Below the pieces are notes generated by a model. The model was not told the origin of the DNA and did not search any database. It worked only from the letters and a program-made list of their open reading frames with translations. The translations under genes were made by a program, and so were the position numbers. Below, piece by piece: positions 26,120-32,910 of a DNA stretch of 64,000 nt (the stretch's first letter is position 1; every line of letters begins with the position of its first letter). The stretch comes from an uncultured Alistipes sp. (GTDB lineage: Bacteria > Bacteroidota > Bacteroidia > Bacteroidales > Rikenellaceae). The stretch is taken from assembly GCA_944321185.1 (NCBI GenBank), contig CALUKH010000006.1, positions 1-64,000 of the forward strand, given 5' to 3'.

Positions 26120-27301
26120 TTAATGGTTGTGGGTATGGGCCGGGATCATGTTGCTGGCCGAGGCCAGTTTGACGTGAATGGCCCCCTGGGTGACGACCTG
26201 CTCGCCGCCCTGGAGTCCGCCGAGGATCTCCACGCGTTCACCGTCCGAGGCTCCGGTGCGCACCTCCTGCTTGCGGTAGCACTCCTCGTCGAGCTGCAGG
26301 TAGACGAAGTAGACGCCCTGCTCCTCGGTGAGGGCCGTGACGGGGAGGCTGATGACGTCGTGACGGGGGGCGGCAAGCAGCCGGACTTCGGCGAAGGTTC
26401 CGGGCAGCAGCTCCTTGTCGGCCTTCATTTCGAAGGTCACGGGCACGTATCCCGCCGCATCGGCGGTGCTTCTGCCATAGGCCAGCATGCGGCCGTTGAG
26501 CTGCTGCGTGTCGAAAAAGTGCTCCGAGCACGAGGGTTTGAAACGGGCGGCGACGACCTTGTCGAGCGAAGCGTAGTAGCGTTCCGGCACGTCGACCTTC
26601 AGGTAAAGACGCCGGTTTCGGGTCAGCCGTGCCAGGGGCTGCCCGGTGGAGACGTAGTCGCCCGTCTGGACCAGACAGGCGGTCACCGAGCCGCTGACGG
26701 GGCTCTTGACGACATTCCCCTGACCGCTGCGGGAGCGGGTGACGGCTTCGTAGGCGATTCTGGCGGTTTCGTAATTGTTCTTGGCGGCATTGTACTCCTT
26801 CTGGGAGACGATCTTCTCGTCGATGAGGCTGCTGACCCGTTCGAACTCCTTGCGGGCCGTTTCGTAGGCGATGGCGGCGCGTTCGATCGGGTCACCGTCC
26901 TGGAGATTGCGGGCCGAGACGGCAAAGAGCTCCTCACCGGCCCCGACCGTGCTTCCCTCGACGATCGGGCGCAGAAACGTCACCAGGCCCGATACCGGAG
27001 CCACGATCAGCGTCTGGTCTTCGGTTGCGGGGAGAATCGTTCCGCTGGCGGGGATGACGCTGTGAAAGTCACCCGGCGTGATGCGTTCGACGACCACGCC
27101 GGCAGCCCGGGCCTTTTCGGCCGGCAGGACGATTTCGTCCGCATGGGCATGTTCTCCCGATTCGTCTGCGTGCATCTCCTGTTCCTCCAGTTCATGGTCA
27201 TGTTCGTGGCCATGTGTCTCCTTTGCGCCACCTGCGTTCCCATGGCACGAGGCCATGAGCACTGCGCAGAGCATTCCGACCAATAGGTTTCCCGTTTTCA
27301 T
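26120..27301 (-). CDS. Periplasmic adaptor (membrane-fusion) lipoprotein of heavy-metal efflux RND system
   Basis: 393 aa, first gene of the efflux operon. Lipoprotein signal MKTGNLLVGMLCAVLMASCH (lipid Cys 19). Next comes a His/Glu/Asp-rich metal-binding stretch (about 20-55, with HGHEHDHELEEQEMHAD) and a second His cluster at the very C-terminus (HTHNH). Between them are the barrel-sandwich/lipoyl halves (LIVAPVSGLVTFL, VVKSPVSGSVTACLVQTGDY), a helical hairpin (ERAAIAYETARKEFERVSSL) and the beta-barrel and membrane-proximal domains. It joins pump and TolC channel. ATG 27301 gives the signal peptide. The metal is unknown; the His-rich ends fit Zn, Co, Ni or Cu. Confidence 0.93.
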   Translation of the reverse strand: MKTGNLLVGMLCAVLMASCHGNAGGAKETHGHEHDHELEEQEMHADESGEHAHADEIVLPAEKARAAGVVVERITPGDFHSVIPASGTILPATEDQTLIVAPVSGLVTFLRPIVEGSTVGAGEELFAVSARNLQDGDPIERAAIAYETARKEFERVSSLIDEKIVSQKEYNAAKNNYETARIAYEAVTRSRSGQGNVVKSPVSGSVTACLVQTGDYVSTGQPLARLTRNRRLYLKVDVPERYYASLDKVVAARFKPSCSEHFFDTQQLNGRMLAYGRSTADAAGYVPVTFEMKADKELLPGTFAEVRLLAAPRHDVISLPVTALTEEQGVYFVYLQLDEECYRKQEVRTGASDGERVEILGGLQGGEQVVTQGAIHVKLASASNMIPAHTHNH

Positions 27302-27338
27302 GATTTTGCTTTCTGGTTTGTTTCGTTTTTTAGTGAGG

Positions 27339-27346
27339 CAAAAATA
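27339..27346 (-). promoter_or_regulatory. Promoter -7 box of the metal-efflux operon
   Basis: Minus-strand TATTTTTG, 38 bp before the adaptor ATG. The expected -33 region overlaps a 15-bp palindrome at 27359-27373. Confidence 0.55.
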
Positions 27347-27358
27347 GCATGAAAAAAA

Positions 27359-27373
27359 TGCAATCGGATTGCA
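27359..27373. promoter_or_regulatory. 15-bp palindrome, candidate operator of the metal-efflux operon
   Basis: TGCAATCGGATTGCA is a perfect 7-1-7 palindrome lying 13-27 bp upstream of the -7 box, where a bound regulator would compete with or steer RNA polymerase. A metal-responsive regulator is the natural guess, but no regulator gene lies in the window next to the operon. Confidence 0.5.
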
Positions 27374-27558
27374 AAGATGTCGATTGCCCCCCCCCGTGAA
27401 AAGGTCTTTTTTATGGGATAATTTTCGAACGCAGGGCTGCGTGGATGAGCGGTTCCCGGCCGGTGGCGGTCCGTCGTGGACGGCCGTTTTCCGGTCCGGC
27501 GCAGCGATGCCTTTCCGCCCGGCAATCACATGACGGAGCCTGCCAGCCCGTTCGTCGG

Positions 27559-28293
27559 TCAGATCTCCGCGAAGAGGTCGAGCTGGTGGAGCAGCGTGAA
27601 GAGGATGAATGCCCCGATAATCAGGCAAAGAATCACCAGCAGGCTGTTCAGCACGCGTACCGAGGGTTTCGTGATCCTGTTTTCGTGGGCCTGGATGTAC
27701 TCCCGGAAGAAGAGGTAGAGGGCCGGGACGATGCTGCAGGCCATCAGATAATCCTCCGGGATGCCGAAGAAGTAGACCTTCGACAGCCCGATCAGGGCCC
27801 AGTGGCAGAGGAACATGGCCAGCACGATGTTGATGCGTTCGGAGAAGGCCAGCATCACGCCGATGGTGAAGACCGCCACCGAGCAGGGCATCACCGGCGA
27901 GGTGATCTCCGGGAACGAGCGTCCCAGCGCCAGCGAGCAGAGCGGGTAGAGGAACGGCATGGCGAACAGCACCCGGGCGAAGATCGTATGGTGCCCGGTC
28001 CGTTCGAGCGAAGCGTGCTTGACCAGCAGGTCGTAGAGCCAGATGCAGCCCATGATGGCCCAGAACAGCGCCTGGGGACTGTGATACTGGCGGGGTTCGC
28101 AGTAGACGAGGAAGTAGACCCCGGCAATCCAGAAGTTGAGTGCGGCCATGTAGAGTTTCATGGCGATCCGCACGCCGCGCGACGGTCGTTTGACGAGCAG
28201 CGTCGTGAGCAGCACGCCGATGCCGGTCAGCACCAGTTGGGCGGGCCATGTGGCGGCGTTGTAGGCGGCTATCGTATTCCAGAAGGTTTCCAT
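27559..28293 (-). CDS. DUF6064-like integral membrane protein
   Basis: 244 aa with about seven hydrophobic segments (PAQLVLTGIGVLLTTLLV, MAALNFWIAGVYFLVYC, FWAIMGCIWLYDLLV, VLFAMPFLYPLCSLAL, VAVFTIGVMLAFSERI, and a last helix VLNSLLVILCLIIGAFILF). It begins METFWNTIAAYNAATWP, which fits the pattern of DUF6064 proteins as I remember them. No catalytic motif is visible. It starts 12 bp after the ThrE-type exporter gene pair, so it is probably the third gene of that operon; function unknown. Confidence 0.7.
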   Translation of the reverse strand: METFWNTIAAYNAATWPAQLVLTGIGVLLTTLLVKRPSRGVRIAMKLYMAALNFWIAGVYFLVYCEPRQYHSPQALFWAIMGCIWLYDLLVKHASLERTGHHTIFARVLFAMPFLYPLCSLALGRSFPEITSPVMPCSVAVFTIGVMLAFSERINIVLAMFLCHWALIGLSKVYFFGIPEDYLMACSIVPALYLFFREYIQAHENRITKPSVRVLNSLLVILCLIIGAFILFTLLHQLDLFAEI

Positions 28294-28305
28294 TTCGGCG
28301 AGGGG

Positions 28306-28911
28306 TTATTTCGACGCATGGTCCGGGGTGTTCGGGTCATCGGATTGCGGCCTGTGGGGTGTGGCGCTTTCGGGCATGGGGCCGGATGCGGGATTCGTGG
28401 GCTCGTCGTTGCGGATTCCGGGTCTTCGGCGGCGCGTGAGCGAGAAGGCCTGGTGGTTGAAGACGAAGATCGGCAGGGTGGCGCCGGCGGCCAGCAGGGC
28501 GATGACGCTCAGCGACACGGTGGCATTCAGGAAGAAGAGCTGCATGTACTGCATGCCCTGACCGGGGTCGTTGAGCGACTGCAGGAACATGATCAGCGAG
28601 AAGACGGTCTTGTAGGCGTAGATGCCGGGGACCATGGGCAGCAGGGCCGGGATGTAGAGGACCGTCATCGGGCAGCGGACACCGCGACCGAGCCAGAGGC
28701 TTCCGAATCCGATGACCATGGCGGCGCAGAGCGAGGCCGAGGCGATGTCTACGCCGGCGTAGTTCATCATCGAGAAGCGCAGGGCGTGGCCGACGGCGGC
28801 CAGCAGGGCGATGCGCGGGAAGGCCCGCATCGGGGGGTCGGAGATGGCGCCGAATCCGATGGCGGCCACGGCTGCGAAGAGCCCGTCGAGAAGGATGTCC
28901 AGGGCGATCAT
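28306..28911 (-). CDS. Threonine/serine exporter family, ThrE_2 (DUF3815-type) membrane subunit
   Basis: 201 aa. It starts at ATG 28911 (MIALDILLDGLFAAVAAIGF) and overlaps the upstream gene by 4 bp (ATGA). Four or five hydrophobic helices (FGAISDPPMRAFPRIALLAA, VLYIPALLPMVPGIYAYKTV, SLSVIALLAAGATLPIFVFN) match the C-terminal half of ThrE, including the P-x-x-P-M-V-P-G motif. The last about 35 residues are polar, Pro/Asn-rich and cytosolic. Together with the next gene it forms a split ThrE exporter, probably for threonine, serine or small acids; substrate inferred from family only. Confidence 0.85.
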   Translation of the reverse strand: MIALDILLDGLFAAVAAIGFGAISDPPMRAFPRIALLAAVGHALRFSMMNYAGVDIASASLCAAMVIGFGSLWLGRGVRCPMTVLYIPALLPMVPGIYAYKTVFSLIMFLQSLNDPGQGMQYMQLFFLNATVSLSVIALLAAGATLPIFVFNHQAFSLTRRRRPGIRNDEPTNPASGPMPESATPHRPQSDDPNTPDHASK

Positions 28912-29675
28912 AGCAGCGAATCTTTGACCATGACGAGTGTGGCGGCCAGTCCGATGGCGATGCAGATGATCAGCAGCAGGGCATTGATCAGACGGCTGCA
29001 GCCGATCAGGATATGGCCTTCGACGATATCGATGACGCCGTTGATGAGCGGCACGCCGGGGACCAGATAGAGGACGCTTGTGGCCAGTGCCGTTTCGGCC
29101 GTGCAGTCGAAGCGCAGGGCGGCCGAGGCGCACAGCGATGCCATGAAGGCCGAGATGATGAAGATCAGAAAGTGGTTGAGGCCGTGGGCCTGCATGCGCT
29201 GTTTGGCGGCGTAGCCGACGAGCGTCGAGGTGAAGACGATGGCCATGGCGGTCCAGTCGCCGCCGAACAGCCGGCAGAACGAGGCGTTGGCCAGCCCGAC
29301 GGTCAGCAGCACGAAGATTGGGTCGATCAGCGGTTTGGCGGTGAGTTCGTCGTAACGGCGGCGGATTTCGGCCAGCGGGAGGTGGTCGTCGAGGGCATCC
29401 CAGCTCAGGGCACTCAGGTCGGAGTTTCGTTCGAAACTGATCGGCAGCGACGGGATGCGCACCACGCGGGTAAGGGCTTCGCCCGAATCGTCGTCGCGGA
29501 CGGTGAGGATCGTGCTGCGCTGGAAACTCGACAGCTGGACGTCGACCCCGAGCGATTGACCGATTCGCTGCGAGTTCCGGATGGCGCGTGAGGTATGGAC
29601 GCCCGATCCGAGCAGATAGGTCGCATATTCGGCGATGAAGTCGAGGATTTCGGTCAGTTCGTGCCTGGTTTTCAT
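28908..29675 (-). CDS. Threonine/serine exporter ThrE N-terminal family subunit
   Basis: 255 aa. N-terminal soluble domain about 1-110 (AEYATYLLGSGVHTSRAIRN with the conserved G-S-G-V-H-T-S-R, then STILTVRDDD), followed by five helices (LIDPIFVLLTVGLANASFCR, AIVFTSTLVGYAAKQRMQAH, TSVLYLVPGVPLINGVIDIV with the paired P-G-V-P motif). This is the N-terminal partner of the split ThrE transporter; the membrane half follows with a 4-bp overlap. A -7 box (29684-29691) ends 8 bp before the ATG, so the message is nearly leaderless. Confidence 0.88.
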   Translation of the reverse strand: MKTRHELTEILDFIAEYATYLLGSGVHTSRAIRNSQRIGQSLGVDVQLSSFQRSTILTVRDDDSGEALTRVVRIPSLPISFERNSDLSALSWDALDDHLPLAEIRRRYDELTAKPLIDPIFVLLTVGLANASFCRLFGGDWTAMAIVFTSTLVGYAAKQRMQAHGLNHFLIFIISAFMASLCASAALRFDCTAETALATSVLYLVPGVPLINGVIDIVEGHILIGCSRLINALLLIICIAIGLAATLVMVKDSLL

Positions 29676-29683
29676 ACGTGGGG

Positions 29684-29691
29684 CAAATTTA
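29684..29691 (-). promoter_or_regulatory. Promoter -7 box of the ThrE operon, abutting the start codon
   Basis: Minus-strand TAAATTTG lying 8 nt before the thrE-like ATG at 29675. Confidence 0.5.
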
Positions 29692-29725
29692 ACGTTTTTC
29701 GCTCAAACCTATACCTTTGACAGCG

Positions 29726-29764
29726 AAAAAAATAGCGCCGTTCCACGCGAAGGGGGAACGGCGC
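29726..29764 (-). terminator. Intrinsic terminator of nrdD-nrdG
   Basis: 10-bp perfect stem GCGCCGTTCC/GGAACGGCGC (29735-29764) followed on the minus strand by TATTTTTTT. It lies 100 bp after the nrdG stop, past a larger hairpin. Confidence 0.85.
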
Positions 29765-29780
29765 AGTGCGGAACGTTCGG

Positions 29781-29859
29781 CGGGAGCCGGAAAGCGGGGT
29801 CGTATGGCAGACGACACGTCGGGGTTTTACTAATCTCTTGGCAGTCTTTCCGGCTCCCG
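29781..29859. other. 79-bp element bounded by 14-bp perfect inverted repeats
   Basis: CGGGAGCCGGAAAG (29781-29794) and its exact complement (29846-29859) enclose about 51 nt that contain a smaller GTCGT/ACGAC stem. On the nrdG transcript this forms a stable 3' structure 7 nt after the stop codon. It could protect the mRNA or be a small mobile palindrome; no T tract follows it. Confidence 0.6.
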
Positions 29860-29865
29860 GGAACT

Positions 29866-30336
29866 TCAGATGGCGCGTCGGCGGAAACGGGCGGTGATGT
29901 CGGTCATCCGTCCGTCGACGACGTGGTAGAGACGCTGGTTGGTCGAGGGTGACGTGAGCGGGCCGCAGGCTTCGATCCAGGGGCCGAGCTTGATGTAGTC
30001 GAACGCCTCGGGGGATACCCCTTCGGGCAGCCGCTCCCGCCCCGAGTACCATCCCGCGCGCAGCCGGGGCCACGTGCGGTGCACCCAACGGGCCAGCCGT
30101 TCCACCTCCTCCGGTGCGGCGTCGCCGCCCATGAAGCAGACACAGGTGACCGTGCGGCCGTAGCGGTCGAGCAGGGCGGCGAGCTCCCGTTCGTCGAGCT
30201 TTCGTCCCGCATCGCGCTGCAGGTGGGGGCTGTGACACCCCGGGCAGCGGTTCGGACAGCCCGTGAGGTTGATGGCCAGGGTCGTCTCGTCGGGGATCTC
30301 GGCGAAGACGATGTCGAAGTTATGATAGCGCAGCAT
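29866..30336 (-). CDS. nrdG: Anaerobic ribonucleoside-triphosphate reductase activating protein
   Basis: 156-aa radical-SAM activase that installs the glycyl radical on NrdD. The cluster-binding motif is C-P-N-R-C-P-G-C (residues about 28-35: CX3CX2C), followed by an SAM-binding Gly-rich loop (CVCFMGGDAAPEEVE). Length is standard. It overlaps the end of nrdD by 17 bp, so translation is probably coupled. It belongs to the nrdDG operon behind a cobalamin riboswitch. Confidence 0.95.
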   Translation of the reverse strand: MLRYHNFDIVFAEIPDETTLAINLTGCPNRCPGCHSPHLQRDAGRKLDERELAALLDRYGRTVTCVCFMGGDAAPEEVERLARWVHRTWPRLRAGWYSGRERLPEGVSPEAFDYIKLGPWIEACGPLTSPSTNQRLYHVVDGRMTDITARFRRRAI

Positions 30337-32434
30337 CGGACTGGGGTTTGTGGGCGTAAAAGCGGCGCGAGGCCTCCTGCTGACGCGCCGCCGAGAAGTT
30401 CGAGACGCGTTTCATGTAGCCGATCACGCGCGTGAGGTAGTCCAGATCGGTCGAGTGGCACTCGGGACATTCGTGCAGATAGCGCTTGTCGATGTGCCCG
30501 CAGTGGTTGCAGACCGTGTTCGGGATGTTGAACGTGAAGTAGTTGCACCCCTCCTGGGCCGCCACGCGCAGCAGCTGCCGGTACTGCTCCTTCGAGAGAT
30601 GCTCCTCGAGATTCATGTGCAGGGCCGAACCGCCGGTCAGGTGTTCGATGTATCGGCGGCCGTGGAGGCGGAACTTGTCGACGATGTTCAGCGAGGGATC
30701 CTCGACGGCGTAGAAGTAGGAGTTGTAACAGTCGCGCGGCACGGCGTAACCGTCCTCGCGGTCCCACTTGGCGTGTTTCACGCCGACGTTCTCCGCCGGG
30801 ATCATCTCGCAGTTGAACATCAGCTCCTTCGAGCGGTATTTGCGGTTGTAGCGTTCGATGAGCCCCAGCACCTCCTCGACGAAGGCGGCATAGCGGTCGT
30901 TGTCGTCGATCGGGATGCCGAGGAATTCGGCCGCCTCGACCAGTCCGTTGATGCCGATGGTCAGATACTGCCGCGAGAGGTTGATGTATCCGGCGTCGAA
31001 CAGCGGCAGCATCCCTTTGGCCTGCAGCTCCTTGAGGTTTTCGTTGTAGGCCGTCTGGACCTTGTGGGTGAGGTCGACGACCTCTTCGAGCAGCGTGAGG
31101 TAGTGCATGCCGTTGCGGGCGGCATGCTGGATGCAGCGGTTGAGGTTGATCGTCAGCACGCTCTTCGAACCGGTCGAGACGCCGCCGGCCCCGAGCGTAT
31201 AGCTGAATCCGTTGTCCTGGATCTCGTTGCGCAGGCGGCAGCACGACGAGAGCGAATCGGCGTTGTCGCTCAGGTAGGTGAAGAACGAGTGGCCCTCGGC
31301 ATACATTTGTGCGGTGAAGTCGCCCCATTCGGGGTCCATCACGTCGCCCTCTTTCGAGAGCAGGGCCATCGTCTCGACAGGGAAGGTCAGCACGGTGCGC
31401 GTGCGTTCGCGGTTGAACCACCGCATGAAGCGTTTCTGCAGCCAGGAGAGCGATTCCCAGTGGGGGGCGGATCCGTCCGGGAAGCGGAACTCGCCGAACA
31501 GCGACTCGAAGTAGTAGCGGTCGTAGTAGGCGATGTTCCAGAAGACGGCCTGGAAGTTGCGCGCCCCGGTGGGCTGGTTGATCGAGTAGACGATCTGTTC
31601 GAAGCAGTCGGTGATGACCTTGTCCAGCGTGCGCTGCTTGCGCGAGAGGTCGACCACGCGGTCGGCATGCAGGTAGTAGTCCTCGCCGTACTCCTGTTCG
31701 ATGAAGTAGTTCATGTACATGAGGAATTCGGGCGTGGCGCAGGCTCCCGACAGCATCGACGAGACGATGAAGACCATGTTGACAAATCCGCCGCAGAACG
31801 ACTTGAGGTTGGTCGGGCGCGTCGAGTTTCCGCCGATGGAGATCGTCCCGCCGAGCAGCCACGGATACATCGTGATCGAGGCGCAGTAGTTGGCCATCGA
31901 CGTCTCGTCGTTCTTGTAGATGAAGTGGTTGTTGAGCAGGTGGAGGTACTTGTCCGCGAGTTCGCGGCCGTACATTTCGCGGATGCGGTCGGTGAGCAGG
32001 CGGCGGTTCAGGCGGATGAAGTTCTGCTTGGGCAGTTCGCCGATCAGTGTGGCGATGTTCTTGTTTTCGACGTTGGCGTTGGCGTCGTATTTCGACCCCG
32101 TGGCGGGGTTCGAGGCGGCGCAGTAGTCGGTCAGGAAGCGGAGTTTTTCGCGTTCCTCGCGATCTTCGGTGTGGCGCTGGCGGTAGAGCATGTAGCTTTT
32201 GGCCACGGCGAAGTAGCGTTCGGCCATCAGGGCCACCTCGACCTGGTTCTGAATCTCCTCGACCGACATGCCGTCGGCGACATGCACGCGGCTGAGGATC
32301 GAGGTGAGGTCGTCGTCGGTGGCGTATCCGCCCACCGCGAGGAAGGCCTTGCTGACGGCGCGTTTGATCTTTTCGACGGAGAAGGCCTCGCGTTTTCCGT
32401 CGCGCTTGACGATGTAGAGTTCCGAAATACCCAT
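30320..32434 (-). CDS. nrdD: Anaerobic (class III) ribonucleoside-triphosphate reductase
   Basis: 704 aa from ATG 32434, chosen because MGISELYIVKRDGKREAFSV opens the ATP-cone domain directly. Further features: N-terminal ATP cone (about 1-95), catalytic barrel with Cys positions (ACATPEF, SSCCRL), a C-terminal zinc site (CNHCGH and CPECHS) and the glycyl-radical loop RVIGYMKRVSNFS about 25 residues from the end. Reduces NTPs to dNTPs under anaerobic conditions without B12. The leader of about 360 nt carries a cobalamin riboswitch on the same strand, so expression is expected to fall when B12 is plentiful. Confidence 0.96.
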   Translation of the reverse strand: MGISELYIVKRDGKREAFSVEKIKRAVSKAFLAVGGYATDDDLTSILSRVHVADGMSVEEIQNQVEVALMAERYFAVAKSYMLYRQRHTEDREEREKLRFLTDYCAASNPATGSKYDANANVENKNIATLIGELPKQNFIRLNRRLLTDRIREMYGRELADKYLHLLNNHFIYKNDETSMANYCASITMYPWLLGGTISIGGNSTRPTNLKSFCGGFVNMVFIVSSMLSGACATPEFLMYMNYFIEQEYGEDYYLHADRVVDLSRKQRTLDKVITDCFEQIVYSINQPTGARNFQAVFWNIAYYDRYYFESLFGEFRFPDGSAPHWESLSWLQKRFMRWFNRERTRTVLTFPVETMALLSKEGDVMDPEWGDFTAQMYAEGHSFFTYLSDNADSLSSCCRLRNEIQDNGFSYTLGAGGVSTGSKSVLTINLNRCIQHAARNGMHYLTLLEEVVDLTHKVQTAYNENLKELQAKGMLPLFDAGYINLSRQYLTIGINGLVEAAEFLGIPIDDNDRYAAFVEEVLGLIERYNRKYRSKELMFNCEMIPAENVGVKHAKWDREDGYAVPRDCYNSYFYAVEDPSLNIVDKFRLHGRRYIEHLTGGSALHMNLEEHLSKEQYRQLLRVAAQEGCNYFTFNIPNTVCNHCGHIDKRYLHECPECHSTDLDYLTRVIGYMKRVSNFSAARQQEASRRFYAHKPQSDAALS

Positions 32435-32627
32435 AATGGTCCCGTAGTTAAAAGGTTGTCCTCCCGGTTGCGGACGGTGTCGGCGGCCCGGCGCAGGCTT
32501 CAGCCGCAGAGGCCGAAGACCATACGCGGCGGCACGGTCATCGGCCCCGGAGTCGTATGTACGTGTAACGTGTAAAAAACAGTTGTGCGGCGTCACCCCA
32601 CGTCCCGAGGGTTTCGTCCTGTCCGGC

Positions 32628-32795
32628 AAGGCAGGTCTTCTGACTCGCTCCCGCCGCACGCCTTCCCGTTCCAGCCGGAACAGTGGCAAAGAGTGTGCAG
32701 CCTTTTGCGGAGCTTACAGCTACGGGCATAGTCCCTGATTCACACAGGAGTTCCCTTTTGATCCCGGGCCGGCAGCCGCCGGCTGGGAACCTTGC
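32628..32795 (-). promoter_or_regulatory. Cobalamin riboswitch upstream of nrdD
   Basis: Reading leftwards, conserved parts appear in order: CCTGTGTGAATC.GGGACT near 32750-32730, GCTGTAAGC (about 32718), the GCCACTG/GGAAGGCGTGCGG region, and the B12 box GAGTCAGAAGACCTGCC ending at 32630. Promoter TATCTTTG at 32803-32810 places it at the very 5' end of the nrdD transcript. About 195 nt of expression platform follow before the nrdD ATG. The same B12 box occurs in the btu leader (42283-42299). Confidence 0.93.
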
Positions 32796-32802
32796 TCGGG
32801 AA

Positions 32803-32810
32803 CAAAGATA
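32803..32810 (-). promoter_or_regulatory. Promoter -7 box of riboswitch-nrdD-nrdG
   Basis: Minus-strand TATCTTTG with TTG exactly 19 bp upstream, a full consensus promoter. Confidence 0.7.
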
Positions 32811-32895
32811 GGAAGAGTTTCGGGACGGACAAGCCCCCGGGCCGAAATTTTAATGAACAAAATATGAACATTGCCGCAATCCGAAGAAAATTTCC

Positions 32896-32903
32896 TACCT
32901 TTG
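32896..32903 (+). promoter_or_regulatory. Promoter -7 box of GT39 gene, abutting the start codon
   Basis: TACCTTTG ends 7 nt before the ATG at 32911; the message should be leaderless or almost so. Confidence 0.6.
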
Positions 32904-32910
32904 CCGCGGT

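Noticed and set aside
29712..29719. Plus-strand TACCTTTG suggesting a promoter for an RNA running into the 29735-29859 hairpins.
   Set aside because: No TTG at -33, no plus-strand T tract or gene downstream; the minus-strand terminator reading explains the structure better.
29781..29859. tRNA-like fold.
   Set aside because: The stem is 14 bp, there is no T-arm GTTCGA motif, anticodon arm or CCA.
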